Shown here: positions 53,635 to 61,663 of the stretch, in pieces
Layout of the letters: each line of letters begins with the position of its first letter
How positions within the stretch are numbered: the stretch's first letter is position 1
Assembly (NCBI RefSeq): GCF_003604215.1
Contig: NZ_QXGS01000001.1
Coordinates: 372,001-436,000, forward strand
DNA from: Teichococcus vastitatis
GTDB lineage: Bacteria; Pseudomonadota; Alphaproteobacteria; Acetobacterales; Acetobacteraceae
Length of the DNA: 64,000 nt
Direction: 5' to 3'
Translations under genes and position numbers: made by a program
Notes under the pieces: generated by a model
The model's input: only the letters and a program-made list of their open reading frames with translations
The model's database searches: none
Told to the model about the DNA's origin: nothing

Positions 53635-55103
53635 CCGGCGATCCTCCCGGCCTCGGCCAACACGGCATACAGGGCGGACGGCAGGGCGAGGCCCAGCAAC
53701 AGCGCCAGCAACAGGTGGAGGTGCACCGGAACCGTGGCCATCCAGGGCACCAGATGCGGCGGCAGCACGGCCGGGCCCGGCGGCAGGTTGGTCCCGGCCG
53801 AAGGCGCCGCGAGACCGAGCGCGATGGCATGCACCTGCCGTAGCACGGCCAGCGCCGTCAGCAGCAGCCCGAGCGCCAGCGGCAGCGAAAGCCAGGGCAG
53901 CCGCGTGACGCCCTGCTGCAGCAGCAGGAACTCGCTGGCGAACAGCGAGAACGGCGGCAATCCCGCGAGGGCCAGCATGGCGGTCACCAGCGACCAGCCC
54001 AGGATCGGCCTTGCCGTCGCCAGCCCGGCCAGCCCCGCAAGGTCGCGCCGCCCGGCGCGGCCCACGGCGAAGACGATGGCGGTCTTGACCAGGGAATGCC
54101 CGAGCAGGTGCAGCATGGCCGCCACCGAGGCGGCACCGCCCAGCCCGAAGCCGATGGCGGCGAGGCCGACATGCCCGATGCTGCTCCAGGCGAGGAAGCG
54201 CCGCGCGTCCCGCCGCCGCCACAGGGACATGGACGCCAGCAGCAGCGACACCAGGCCCAGGCCCAGCAGCAGCGCGCCGGGCGACAAGCTGGCGGGGTTC
54301 AGCCCGACCACCGTCTTGGCGCGCAGAATGGCGTGCAGCGCGGCGTTCAGCAGCAGGCCGGACAGCACGGCGGACATCGCGACAGGCCCCTCGGCCTGCG
54401 CGTCGGGCAGCCAGGAATGCAGCGGCGCCAGCCCGGCCTGGGTGCCATAGCCGACCAGCAGGAACGCGAAGGCGAGGCTGAGCAGCCTGCCATCGGCCTG
54501 CGCCGCCACGCCGCGCAACACGCCGAGGGAGAGCGATGCCTCGCCACCGAGCAGCGGCTGCGTCGCCAGCGCCAGCACGATCGTGCCGAACAGCGCCAGG
54601 GCGATTCCAAGCCCGGCCATGATCAGAAATTTCCGCGCCGCCTCGATCGCCGCGCGGCCGCGATGCAGCGCCACCATCGATACCGAGGCCAGAGTCGCCG
54701 TCTCGATCGCCACCCAGGCGAGGCCGAGATTCTCCGCCAGCAGCGCCAGGTGGTGTGCGCCCAGGAAGATCTGAAAGGCGGCATGAGAGGCGCGGCCGGT
54801 GAGCGGCGTGAAGCCTTCCGCCGGCAGGTGGGCCGCGGAAAAGCAGGCGGTGGTCAGCCCCACCAGCGCGCCGAGCAGCAGCAGCGGCAGGTTCAACGCA
54901 TCGATGTGCAGCAGCCCGTTCACCCCGAAGGGCAGGGCCGCCAGGGCCAGGGCCAGAGCGAAGCCGGCGGCGGCCAGGGCGATGTTCAGCCAGGCCGCCA
55001 GCCGCAGCGACGGGATCGCCCCCAGTGCCACACCGCCGATCACCGGCAGCGCCACCAGAAGTCCCGGCAGGGTCGGGACCAGCATAGCGAGCGCCTCGTT
55101 CAC
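53631..55103 (-). CDS. hyfF: Hyf-like antiporter-type membrane subunit HyfF
   Basis: A 490-residue NuoL/M/N-type protein with about 14 helices. Conserved antiporter residues are seen in VAIETATLASVSM (Glu) and in QAGLAPLHSWLPDAQAEGPVAM. The lysine usual after this segment is replaced (LLLNAALHAIL), as in HyfF-type proteins. It is one of the two putative proton- or sodium-conducting channels of the complex. GTG start overlapping the hyfE stop (GTGA). Confidence 0.87.
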   Translation of the reverse strand: MNEALAMLVPTLPGLLVALPVIGGVALGAIPSLRLAAWLNIALAAAGFALALALAALPFGVNGLLHIDALNLPLLLLGALVGLTTACFSAAHLPAEGFTPLTGRASHAAFQIFLGAHHLALLAENLGLAWVAIETATLASVSMVALHRGRAAIEAARKFLIMAGLGIALALFGTIVLALATQPLLGGEASLSLGVLRGVAAQADGRLLSLAFAFLLVGYGTQAGLAPLHSWLPDAQAEGPVAMSAVLSGLLLNAALHAILRAKTVVGLNPASLSPGALLLGLGLVSLLLASMSLWRRRDARRFLAWSSIGHVGLAAIGFGLGGAASVAAMLHLLGHSLVKTAIVFAVGRAGRRDLAGLAGLATARPILGWSLVTAMLALAGLPPFSLFASEFLLLQQGVTRLPWLSLPLALGLLLTALAVLRQVHAIALGLAAPSAGTNLPPGPAVLPPHLVPWMATVPVHLHLLLALLLGLALPSALYAVLAEAGRIAG

Positions 55104-55789
55104 CGCCCTGCCTTTCCGGGCGGGTCGCCCTCGGCATAGGGTTGATGCAGCAGGCCGGGACCCGGCCCCGCGACATCATCCCGAAGCCGCAGCGCGAAGA
55201 ACCCTGCCACCGCAGTCAGCACCAGCACCAGCGCGGCGGTGGCCAGTTCCACCACCAGCGGCAGGCCGCGTGGCCCGGCGGCGGCCAGCACCAGCCCGTT
55301 CTCCAGGCTGAGCAATCCTGCCACATGCCCGATGGGGTGCCGGCGGATGATCATCATCAGCATGCCGAGCAGCACCACGGACAGGGCGATGGCCAGCCCT
55401 TCCCGCGCCAGCACCCCTGACCCGGGGGTGGCAGGCAGCACCACCAGGACCGCCAGCGCCACCAGCGCCACGCCGGCAACCATGCCTGGGCCGATGCCAA
55501 TGGCGCTGTCCACCGCGCGCCGCAGTTCCAGGCGACGTACCAGCAGCCGCAGCCCGATCGGAATGGCCACCGCCTTGGCGCCCAGCGCCGCCAGCGCAGC
55601 GATGTAGAGGCCCGGCATGCCCAGCACCCAGCCCTGCCATGCCACGGCCAGGGCCAGGGCCACGCCCTGCAGCGCCAGGGCATGGATCACCGCTGCCACC
55701 CGCCGCTGATAAAGCAGCACGAAGCAGAGCAGCAGCACCCCGCCGGCCAGCAGATGCGCCATGTCAAAGGAAAGCTGGCCGAAGCCCAT
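55100..55789 (-). CDS. hyfE: Hyf-like membrane subunit HyfE
   Basis: A 229-residue protein with about seven helices starting MGFGQLSFDMAHLLAGG. The C-terminal part resembles NuoK, with the acidic residue in LLSLENGLVLAAA that takes part in ion transfer. HyfE bridges the antiporter-like subunits to the core. Its ATG shares one base with the hyfC stop (TGATG). Confidence 0.83.
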   Translation of the reverse strand: MGFGQLSFDMAHLLAGGVLLLCFVLLYQRRVAAVIHALALQGVALALAVAWQGWVLGMPGLYIAALAALGAKAVAIPIGLRLLVRRLELRRAVDSAIGIGPGMVAGVALVALAVLVVLPATPGSGVLAREGLAIALSVVLLGMLMMIIRRHPIGHVAGLLSLENGLVLAAAGPRGLPLVVELATAALVLVLTAVAGFFALRLRDDVAGPGPGLLHQPYAEGDPPGKAGR

Positions 55790-56745
55790 CACGCCGATCC
55801 GGTGGAAAGAAACAGGAAAACGGCGCCGAGAAGCGCCAGCAGCAGGGCGGCGCCGAGGAATTCCGGCACGCGGAAAAGGCGCATCCTGGCGGTCGCGCTC
55901 TCGAACACCGCCAGCGCCACCGCCAGCCCGGCCAGCTTCACCGCCCAGGCCAGCAGCCCGGCGGCCCAGCCGAACACGCCGGAAAACGCCGGCGCCGTGC
56001 CGAAGGGCAGAAACAGCGCCGCCAGAAGGGACAGCCACAGCATCAGCCGCAGCGCGGCTTGCATCTCCCACAGGGCCAGATAGCGGCCGGAGGTTTCCAG
56101 CAGCATCGCCTCATGCACCATGGTGAGTTCCAGCTGGGTGGAGGGGCTGTCCACCGGCAGGCGGCCATTCTCCGCCAGGGCCACGGCCAGCAGCGCCAGC
56201 AAGGCCAGCAGCAGCGACACCCGTAGGCCGGGCCCGCCCTCGGCGAACACTGCCCCGATGGCGTCGATGTTGGTGGAGCCGGCCAGAATGGCGAAGCACA
56301 GCACCGACAGGATGAAGGCCGGCTCGGCCAGGGCAGCGAAGCTCATCTGCCGCGCGGCGCCAAGGTCGCCGAAGGCGGTGCCCACATCCATCGCCGCCAG
56401 GGCCAGGGCGAAGCGCGACAGCGCCAGCAGCCCGGCCACCAGGATCAGATCGGCCATCGGCGCCAGCGCCATGCCGCGGGCGAAGCCCGGCACCAGGGCG
56501 ACGGCGGCGGCGGTTGCGCCCAGCGCCAGATAGGGCGCGGCTATCGACACCGCCGAGGCGCTTTCGGCCAGCAAAGGCTGCTTGCGCAGGAGCTTCAGGA
56601 GGTCGCGCCAGGGCTGCAGCGGCGTGGCGCCCCGCCGGCCCATCAGCCGCGCTTTCAGCCAGCGCACCAGCCCCACCAGCAGCGGCGCCAGCGCCAGCAT
56701 CAGCGCCAGATGCACCAGTTGCGTCACGATGCCGCCGGGCGTCAT
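55789..56745 (-). CDS. hyfC: Hyf-like membrane subunit HyfC (NuoH type)
   Basis: A 318-residue NuoH/HyfC homologue with eight or so helices. Family motifs are QPWRDLLKLLRKQPL in the first loop and DSPSTQLELTMVHEAM, whose acidic residues line the quinone/ion channel in complex I. It connects HyfG/HyfI to the ion channels. ATGA overlap with hyfB. Confidence 0.87.
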   Translation of the reverse strand: MTPGGIVTQLVHLALMLALAPLLVGLVRWLKARLMGRRGATPLQPWRDLLKLLRKQPLLAESASAVSIAAPYLALGATAAAVALVPGFARGMALAPMADLILVAGLLALSRFALALAAMDVGTAFGDLGAARQMSFAALAEPAFILSVLCFAILAGSTNIDAIGAVFAEGGPGLRVSLLLALLALLAVALAENGRLPVDSPSTQLELTMVHEAMLLETSGRYLALWEMQAALRLMLWLSLLAALFLPFGTAPAFSGVFGWAAGLLAWAVKLAGLAVALAVFESATARMRLFRVPEFLGAALLLALLGAVFLFLSTGSA

Positions 56746-58769
56746 GCCGGGTCAACCAGGGCTAGCAGCACCAGCAACAGCAGCAGCGTGCCGAACGCGA
56801 TGCCGAGGAACTGCCGGATACCGAGGTCGCGCAGCCATTCGGCGGCCCCTGCCAAGCGCTCCCGCCCGGCGCTCAACGGGCGCAGCAGGGCCGGCAGCAC
56901 GGGATCGTGGAAGCCGGCCTCCAGCCGGGCCGGCGCCGGATCGCCGGGGGCGGCGAGATGCACCACCTCCCGCGCCATCAGCAGCCGGCCCCCCAGAAGG
57001 CGCCGCAGCGGCTGGGCGAAGCCGGCGGCACTGGCCTGGGTCGCCGGATCCCCGAAGGGAAGATGCGCCGGCGGCGCGATGAAGCCGCCATCCCACACCG
57101 GGCCGCGGGCCGCAGGATGCGGCGACCACCGCCGCAGCACGGCCGCCAGGCCGCCCGCGAACAGCGCCAGCAATCCCAGCACGCCCAATGGCCAATAATC
57201 CGAGGCCACGGTGGAGGCGCTGACCACCAGCGGCCCGGCCACCACCAGCCCCGCATGGCCGCTGATCTGCGCCACCGCCGGTGCGGCCAAAGCCAGCAAG
57301 CTGCCCGGCAGCATTCCCGCCCCGACCGACAGCACCACCAGCGCAACCAGCGCGGCGCGGGCGGGCGGCGCCGCTTCCTGCGCACCGAGGGTGCGCGGCG
57401 TGCGGGCCCGGCCCAGGAAGATCAGCCCCCAGAAGCGCAGCATCGCCGCCGCGCCCAAAGCCGTCGACAGCGCCGCCACGGCGGTGGCGACGGCCACCAG
57501 CACCTGCACCCAGAGCGCACCAACGCGCCAGGCCGACAACAGCGCCTGCAACAGCAGCCATTCGCCGGCAAAGCCCACCAGCGGCGGCAGCGCGGCGGCG
57601 GCGGCGGCACCGAACAGGGTGCACAACGCCACCAGCGGCATGGCATGGATCAGCCCGCCCAGGGCATCCAGCCGGCGAGACCCGGCGCCGTGCTCCACCT
57701 CACCCGCCGCCAGGAACAACAGCGTCTTGAACAGCGCGTGGCCCAGGGCGTGCAGCAGCGCCGCCCCCGCCGCCACCGAGGCCAGCGGCCCGAGATCCGC
57801 CGCGCGCAGGATCGCGGACAGGCCGAGCCCCATCGCCACCAGCCCGACATGCTCGATGGTGGAACAGGCCAGCAGCACCTTGCTGTCCACCTCCTGCGTG
57901 GCGCGCAGCGCGCCGAGCAGCGCGGACGCGGCGCCCAGCACCAGCAGCGGCGCGCCCCAGCCCGGCGGCTGCGCCGGGCCGCCGAGATCGAGCAGCAGCC
58001 GCGCCACCACATACAGCGCCACCTTGGTCATGGCGCAGGACATCAGCGCCGACACGCCGGCCGGCGCCACCGGGTGGGCGATCGGCAGCCAGCCATGCAG
58101 CGGCACCAGCCCCGCCCTGGATCCGGCGCCCAGCAGCACCAACGCCATCACCAGCGCCGCCACGCCGCCCTGCACCGGCGCGGCCCGCAGCCCGGCAAAG
58201 GACAGGTCCCCCGCCAGCCCGCCCATCAGCGCGATCGCCGGGATCAGGCAGGCGGCGCCGAAGATGGCGAAGCCGAGATAAAGCCGGGCTGCCAGCCGCT
58301 CGTCCTCGCCCCGGCTTTCCAGCGCCCGCGCCACCAGCAAGCCCCAGGAGGCCAGCGACATGGCCTCGAAGCCCAGGATCAGGGTGAAGCCATCCGCGGC
58401 CCCCAGGGTCAGCGCCATGCCGAACAGGAACAGCGGATAGGCGATCAGGCGGCGCGGCGGGGCCGTGGCCTCATGCGTCCAGGCGAACAGGCCGGCGGCG
58501 GCGCCCACCGCGCCCAGCAGCAACAGGAACCATGCGGACAGGCCGTCCACCGCCAGGCTAAGCGGCGCCCAGGGCGGACCGACGGGCAGCAGCAGCGGGG
58601 CGCCACCGCCGCCGGCCAGCACCGCGCCACCCAGCGCCATCAATCCCACCGACACGGCAAGGCAGCCGCCATGCACGCCCCGCGCCAGCGCCGACCAACG
58701 CGCGGCGCCGCCGCCGGCCAGGGCCAGCAACAGCAATGCGCACAACAGGATGGCGAGCGCCGCGGTCAC
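56742..58769 (-). CDS. hyfB: Hyf-like antiporter-type membrane subunit HyfB
   Basis: A 675-residue NuoL/Mrp-type subunit with a long C-terminal extension. Conserved charged residues: Glu in LGFEAMSLASW, Lys in SCAMTKVALYV, and HALFKTLLFLAAGEVEHGAG. AGLVPLHGWLPIAHPVAP is the typical core motif. It is the first gene of the operon. The start is a GTG 91 bases after the aldo/keto reductase stop; TATCCT lies in that gap but I see no convincing -35 box. Confidence 0.88.
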   Translation of the reverse strand: MTAALAILLCALLLLALAGGGAARWSALARGVHGGCLAVSVGLMALGGAVLAGGGGAPLLLPVGPPWAPLSLAVDGLSAWFLLLLGAVGAAAGLFAWTHEATAPPRRLIAYPLFLFGMALTLGAADGFTLILGFEAMSLASWGLLVARALESRGEDERLAARLYLGFAIFGAACLIPAIALMGGLAGDLSFAGLRAAPVQGGVAALVMALVLLGAGSRAGLVPLHGWLPIAHPVAPAGVSALMSCAMTKVALYVVARLLLDLGGPAQPPGWGAPLLVLGAASALLGALRATQEVDSKVLLACSTIEHVGLVAMGLGLSAILRAADLGPLASVAAGAALLHALGHALFKTLLFLAAGEVEHGAGSRRLDALGGLIHAMPLVALCTLFGAAAAAALPPLVGFAGEWLLLQALLSAWRVGALWVQVLVAVATAVAALSTALGAAAMLRFWGLIFLGRARTPRTLGAQEAAPPARAALVALVVLSVGAGMLPGSLLALAAPAVAQISGHAGLVVAGPLVVSASTVASDYWPLGVLGLLALFAGGLAAVLRRWSPHPAARGPVWDGGFIAPPAHLPFGDPATQASAAGFAQPLRRLLGGRLLMAREVVHLAAPGDPAPARLEAGFHDPVLPALLRPLSAGRERLAGAAEWLRDLGIRQFLGIAFGTLLLLLVLLALVDPA

Positions 58770-58860
58770 GGCCTGTCAGGAAGAAACAACACGCGGCGGA
58801 GGATAGGCACCCCTCACGCGCGCCGGAAGGCGCAAAGCGACGGCCAGGGCGACGCTTCGG

Positions 58861-59691
58861 TCACAGCATCTCCAGCGGCTGCTTGCGCTTCGGCGGCGGA
58901 AAGGCGCTGTCCAGTTCGGCCAGGTCTTCCGGCGTCAGCACCACCTTCCACACATCGGCGTTCTCGCGCAGATGCGCCTCGTCCGAGGCCTTGGGAATGC
59001 TGACGATGCCGGTGCCGCGCAGCGTCCAGGCCAGGGCCACCTGCGCCGGGCTGATGCCCTGCCGCGCCGCCACCCGCCGCAGCGCGGCCTGGCGCAGCAG
59101 CGCGCCACCCTGCCCCACCGGCGAATAGGCCATCACCGGCATCTTCAGCCGCGCGGCATAGGGCAGCAGGTCGAACTCCGCGCCACGGGCGTCCAGATTG
59201 TACAGGACTTGGTCGGTGGCGCAGTCCGACAGCGCCTCCCCCAGCTCCTCCAGGTCGGACACGTCGAGGTTGGACACGCCCCAGCGCAGAATTTTGCCCT
59301 CTGCCACCAGCCGGCGCATCGCTTCCACCGTCTCGGCCAGCGGCACCGCGCCGCGCCAGTGCAGCAGGTAGAGATCGATGACGTCGGTCTTCAGGCGCTT
59401 CAGGCTGCGCTCGCAGGCCTGCGGCAGCCGCGTGCGGGATGCGTTCTGCGGATAGGCCTTGGTGACCAGGAACACCTCGTCCCGCCGGCCCTCGATGGCC
59501 TCGGCCACCACCTCCTCCGCGCCGCCATCGGCATACATCTCCGCCGTGTCGATCAGCGACAGACCCAGATCCAGCCCAAGCCGCAAGGTGCGCGCCTCGG
59601 CCGCCTGATCGGCGCCGCGCTCGCCCATCTTCCAGGTGCCCTGGCCCAGCACGGGAATGCCCGTGCCGTCCGGCAAGGTGATGCGATCCAT
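58861..59691 (-). CDS. Aldo/keto reductase
   Basis: A 276-residue AKR barrel. Catalytic tetrad: Asp in DTAEMY, Tyr in the same segment, Lys in VTKAYPQ and His in LLHWRG. Family pattern KILRWGVSNL and the NADPH-binding VSIPKASDEAHLREN. It reduces aldehydes or ketones, and the substrate is unknown. GGGGAG precedes the ATG. It is upstream of hyfB on the same strand; cotranscription is possible. Confidence 0.92.
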   Translation of the reverse strand: MDRITLPDGTGIPVLGQGTWKMGERGADQAAEARTLRLGLDLGLSLIDTAEMYADGGAEEVVAEAIEGRRDEVFLVTKAYPQNASRTRLPQACERSLKRLKTDVIDLYLLHWRGAVPLAETVEAMRRLVAEGKILRWGVSNLDVSDLEELGEALSDCATDQVLYNLDARGAEFDLLPYAARLKMPVMAYSPVGQGGALLRQAALRRVAARQGISPAQVALAWTLRGTGIVSIPKASDEAHLRENADVWKVVLTPEDLAELDSAFPPPKRKQPLEML

Positions 59692-59714
59692 GGCGAACTC
59701 CCCTTCTCGTTCCT

Positions 59715-60368
59715 ATGTTGCCGCATATGCGCCCGATCGCCACCCTGACGCTGCTGGCGTCTCTGCTCCCCACCACGCTGCCGGCTCACGCCGCGCAGGG
59801 CAACCCCACCGGGACCTATGGCCCGTGGATCCTGAGCTGCGCCGCCGACCCGATGACCGACCAGACCGCCTGCCGCATGACCCATGCCACGCCGGTGGAG
59901 CGTGCCACCGCCACCGAGGCGGCGCTGGCACTGGAGGTGGTGCCGCGGCGCGGCGTCCTGGTGCCGGCGGTGACCGCCCGCGACCTCGGCATGGATGGCG
60001 CGGCACGCGGGCTGCTGGCCCTCACCGGCACGGTGCAGCTGCGCTTCCCGCCCAACCCGATGCTGGAGATGCCCTGCGGCCTGGAAGGGCGTTCCGTGGT
60101 TTGCGCCCCGCGCCCCGAGGACGCCGCCCGCGCCGCGGCCGAGTTGCCGCAGGCGACCCATGTGCTGCTGCGGGTGATGGGCCTGGGCAGCGCCACCGTG
60201 AACAGCACGCCGCGCGACCTGCCCTTGTCCGACACAGGCGCCGCCCTGGCGGCATTCCGGGCCGCCGTGCCGGCCAGCCAAGCCGAGGAGCCACCGCCGC
60301 CCTTCGACCTGCGCGAGATGCTGATGCGGCTGCAGCGGTTCTTTTTCTCGCCGCTCAACCAGCCCTAG
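59715..60368 (+). CDS. Secreted IalB-like protein
   Basis: A 217-residue exported protein. Signal peptide IATLTLLASLLPTTLPAHAA, then YGPWILSCAADPMTDQTACRM, which resembles invasion-associated locus B proteins (a periplasmic all-beta family with paired cysteines). Further cysteines are in MPCGLEGRSVVCAP. The similarity is partial. An alternative start at 59727 is possible. Its 3' end overlaps the small convergent gene by 14 bases. Confidence 0.55.
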   Translation: MLPHMRPIATLTLLASLLPTTLPAHAAQGNPTGTYGPWILSCAADPMTDQTACRMTHATPVERATATEAALALEVVPRRGVLVPAVTARDLGMDGAARGLLALTGTVQLRFPPNPMLEMPCGLEGRSVVCAPRPEDAARAAAELPQATHVLLRVMGLGSATVNSTPRDLPLSDTGAALAAFRAAVPASQAEEPPPPFDLREMLMRLQRFFFSPLNQP

Positions 60369-60546
60369 GCACCTGCCCCGGCGTCACGGCGCACTGGGAC
60401 GCCGGGCGAGGCGGGGGGGAGCGCGCCGGCTGGTCCCGGCGCGAGGGCTCCTCCTGGAAGGGCCGCCAGGCCAGAAAGCGCGGCAGCTGCTCCGGCACCG
60501 TTTCGCGCCGCTTCATCCGGGGCGCGGTGGTCACGGCGTTCTGCAT
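60355..60546 (-). CDS. Small basic protein, 63 residues
   Basis: Not recognised. MQNAVTTAPRMKRRETVPEQ starts a basic, Pro/Arg-rich chain with no hydrophobic segment. The case for coding is the AAGGAG placed 8 bases before the ATG. It starts about 100 bases downstream of the methyltransferase pseudogene and may have been its cotranscribed neighbour. The last 14 bases overlap the convergent IalB-like gene. Confidence 0.45.
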   Translation of the reverse strand: MQNAVTTAPRMKRRETVPEQLPRFLAWRPFQEEPSRRDQPARSPPPRPASQCAVTPGQVPRAG

Positions 60547-60650
60547 CCGGCTCTCCTTCTGCGGGCGGGCGATCCGGTGGAATCAATCCATGACCCGCCG
60601 CAGGGTTGCGGTGCCGGCCCCAGGTTCCGCACGCAGGGGTTGCAGGACCC

Positions 60651-61443
60651 TCAGCTCCGCAAGACGGGCCTGATCACCACCTCCAGCGGACGGCACTACC
60701 AGCCCACGGCCGCCACCACGGTCCGCTTCCCGCAGCAGCGCCAGGATGCCCTGCTCCAGCCGCGGCCTCGCCTCTTCGTCGAGCGCCGCGAAGGCCTTGT
60801 GCGTGGGACCATAGACGTTCCGGAACACTTCCACGAAATGGCCGGCCGAGCGGTAGCGGAAGTTGAAGTGGCGCGGCGTGATCTCCACCGCGTCACCCGG
60901 GAACAACTCGCCGAGCCGCGCCTCGCTGCCCCACAGCAAGGGTGAGCGCAGGCCTGCCGGCGCCTGCCGGCGGCGGCAACAGGCTGCCGAGCAACCGGAA
61001 CAACTGGCCGATGAAGCTGTCCGGCGTCCAGTTCGCCAGCCCGATGCGGCCGCCGGGGCGGCAGACGCGGCGCAGCCCGGCGGCGGTCCGCTCCTGGTCG
61101 GGGGTGAACATCACGCCGAAGGTGGACAGCACCACGTCGAAGCTCGCGTCGCCGAAGGGCAGGCCTCCGCATCGGCAGGCCGGAAGTCGATCGCCAGCCG
61201 CTCCGCCGCGGCCCGCTCCTGCGCGCGATCCAGCAGGGCCGGAACATAGTCGATGCAGGTGACATCGGCGAAGCGCCGCGCCGCAGCCAGGCTGGCATTG
61301 CCGTTGCCGCCCGCAACATCGAGCACGCGTTCGCCGGCTCGCAGGTCCAGTGTCTCGCACAAGGATTCGCCGACGATCTGCAGGGTGGTGCCGATCACCG
61401 AGTAATCGCCGGACGCCCAGGCGGCCATCTGCCGCGCCTTCAG
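60651..61443 (-). pseudogene. Class I SAM-dependent methyltransferase, degraded
   Basis: The pieces lie in three frames. Frame 1 (from about 61443) reads LKARQMAAWASGDYSVIGTT, then VLDVAGGNGNASLAAA, the SAM-binding motif. At about 61162 one base is missing and the frame moves to LPFGDASFDVVLSTFGVMFT and RPGGRIGLANWTPDSF. At 60952-60971 a 10-base tandem duplication moves it to LWGSEARLGELFPGDAVEI. Near 60693 about five bases are lost and the ancestral end reads LEVVIRPVLRS, stop at 60651. The N-terminus is also cut by a stop upstream of LKARQ. Homologues are ubiquinone/menaquinone-type methyltransferases. Confidence 0.82.
60952..60971. repeat. 10-base tandem duplication inside the pseudogene
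   Basis: GCCTGCCGGC is present twice head to tail (60952-60961 and 60962-60971). Removing one copy restores the reading PPPAGLRSPLLWGS, so the duplication is the direct cause of one frameshift. Confidence 0.9.
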
Positions 61444-61471
61444 CGCTGCAGATCAGGCTGGATGGTGGATA

Positions 61472-61507
61472 GGGGAAAACATCCTCCGGGGAAAACATCC
61501 TCCGGGG
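61472..61507. repeat. 16-base tandem duplication upstream of the pseudogene
   Basis: GGGGAAAACATCCTCC occurs twice (61472-61487 and 61488-61503) plus GGGG. On the minus strand each unit reads GGAGGATG, a ribosome-site/ATG-like string. It lies in the 5' region of the broken methyltransferase gene. The rest of the 220 bases to the aminotransferase stop (61664) contains a C8 run and GC-rich repeats but no gene. Confidence 0.85.
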
Positions 61508-61663
61508 CTGCTGCCAGGGCACCGGGCGCTGGGAGCCTCGCTGAAAGGCCCCCCCCGGCTGCAGGATGCGCCGCCTCGCCGCCACCCCTGAGGGAGGGTG
61601 CCCTGGAAGCCGCGGCGGCAGCATCGCACCACCGTTCTGCCGCGGCCGGTCAGATGCGCGTGA

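Noticed and set aside
52135..55179. A single 1014-codon frame covering hyfG and extending through hyfF
   Set aside because: Only the part from 53634 down matches a family; the upstream part is the shadow of hyfF in another frame, and the hyfG ATG at 53634 overlaps the hyfF stop as in the other junctions.
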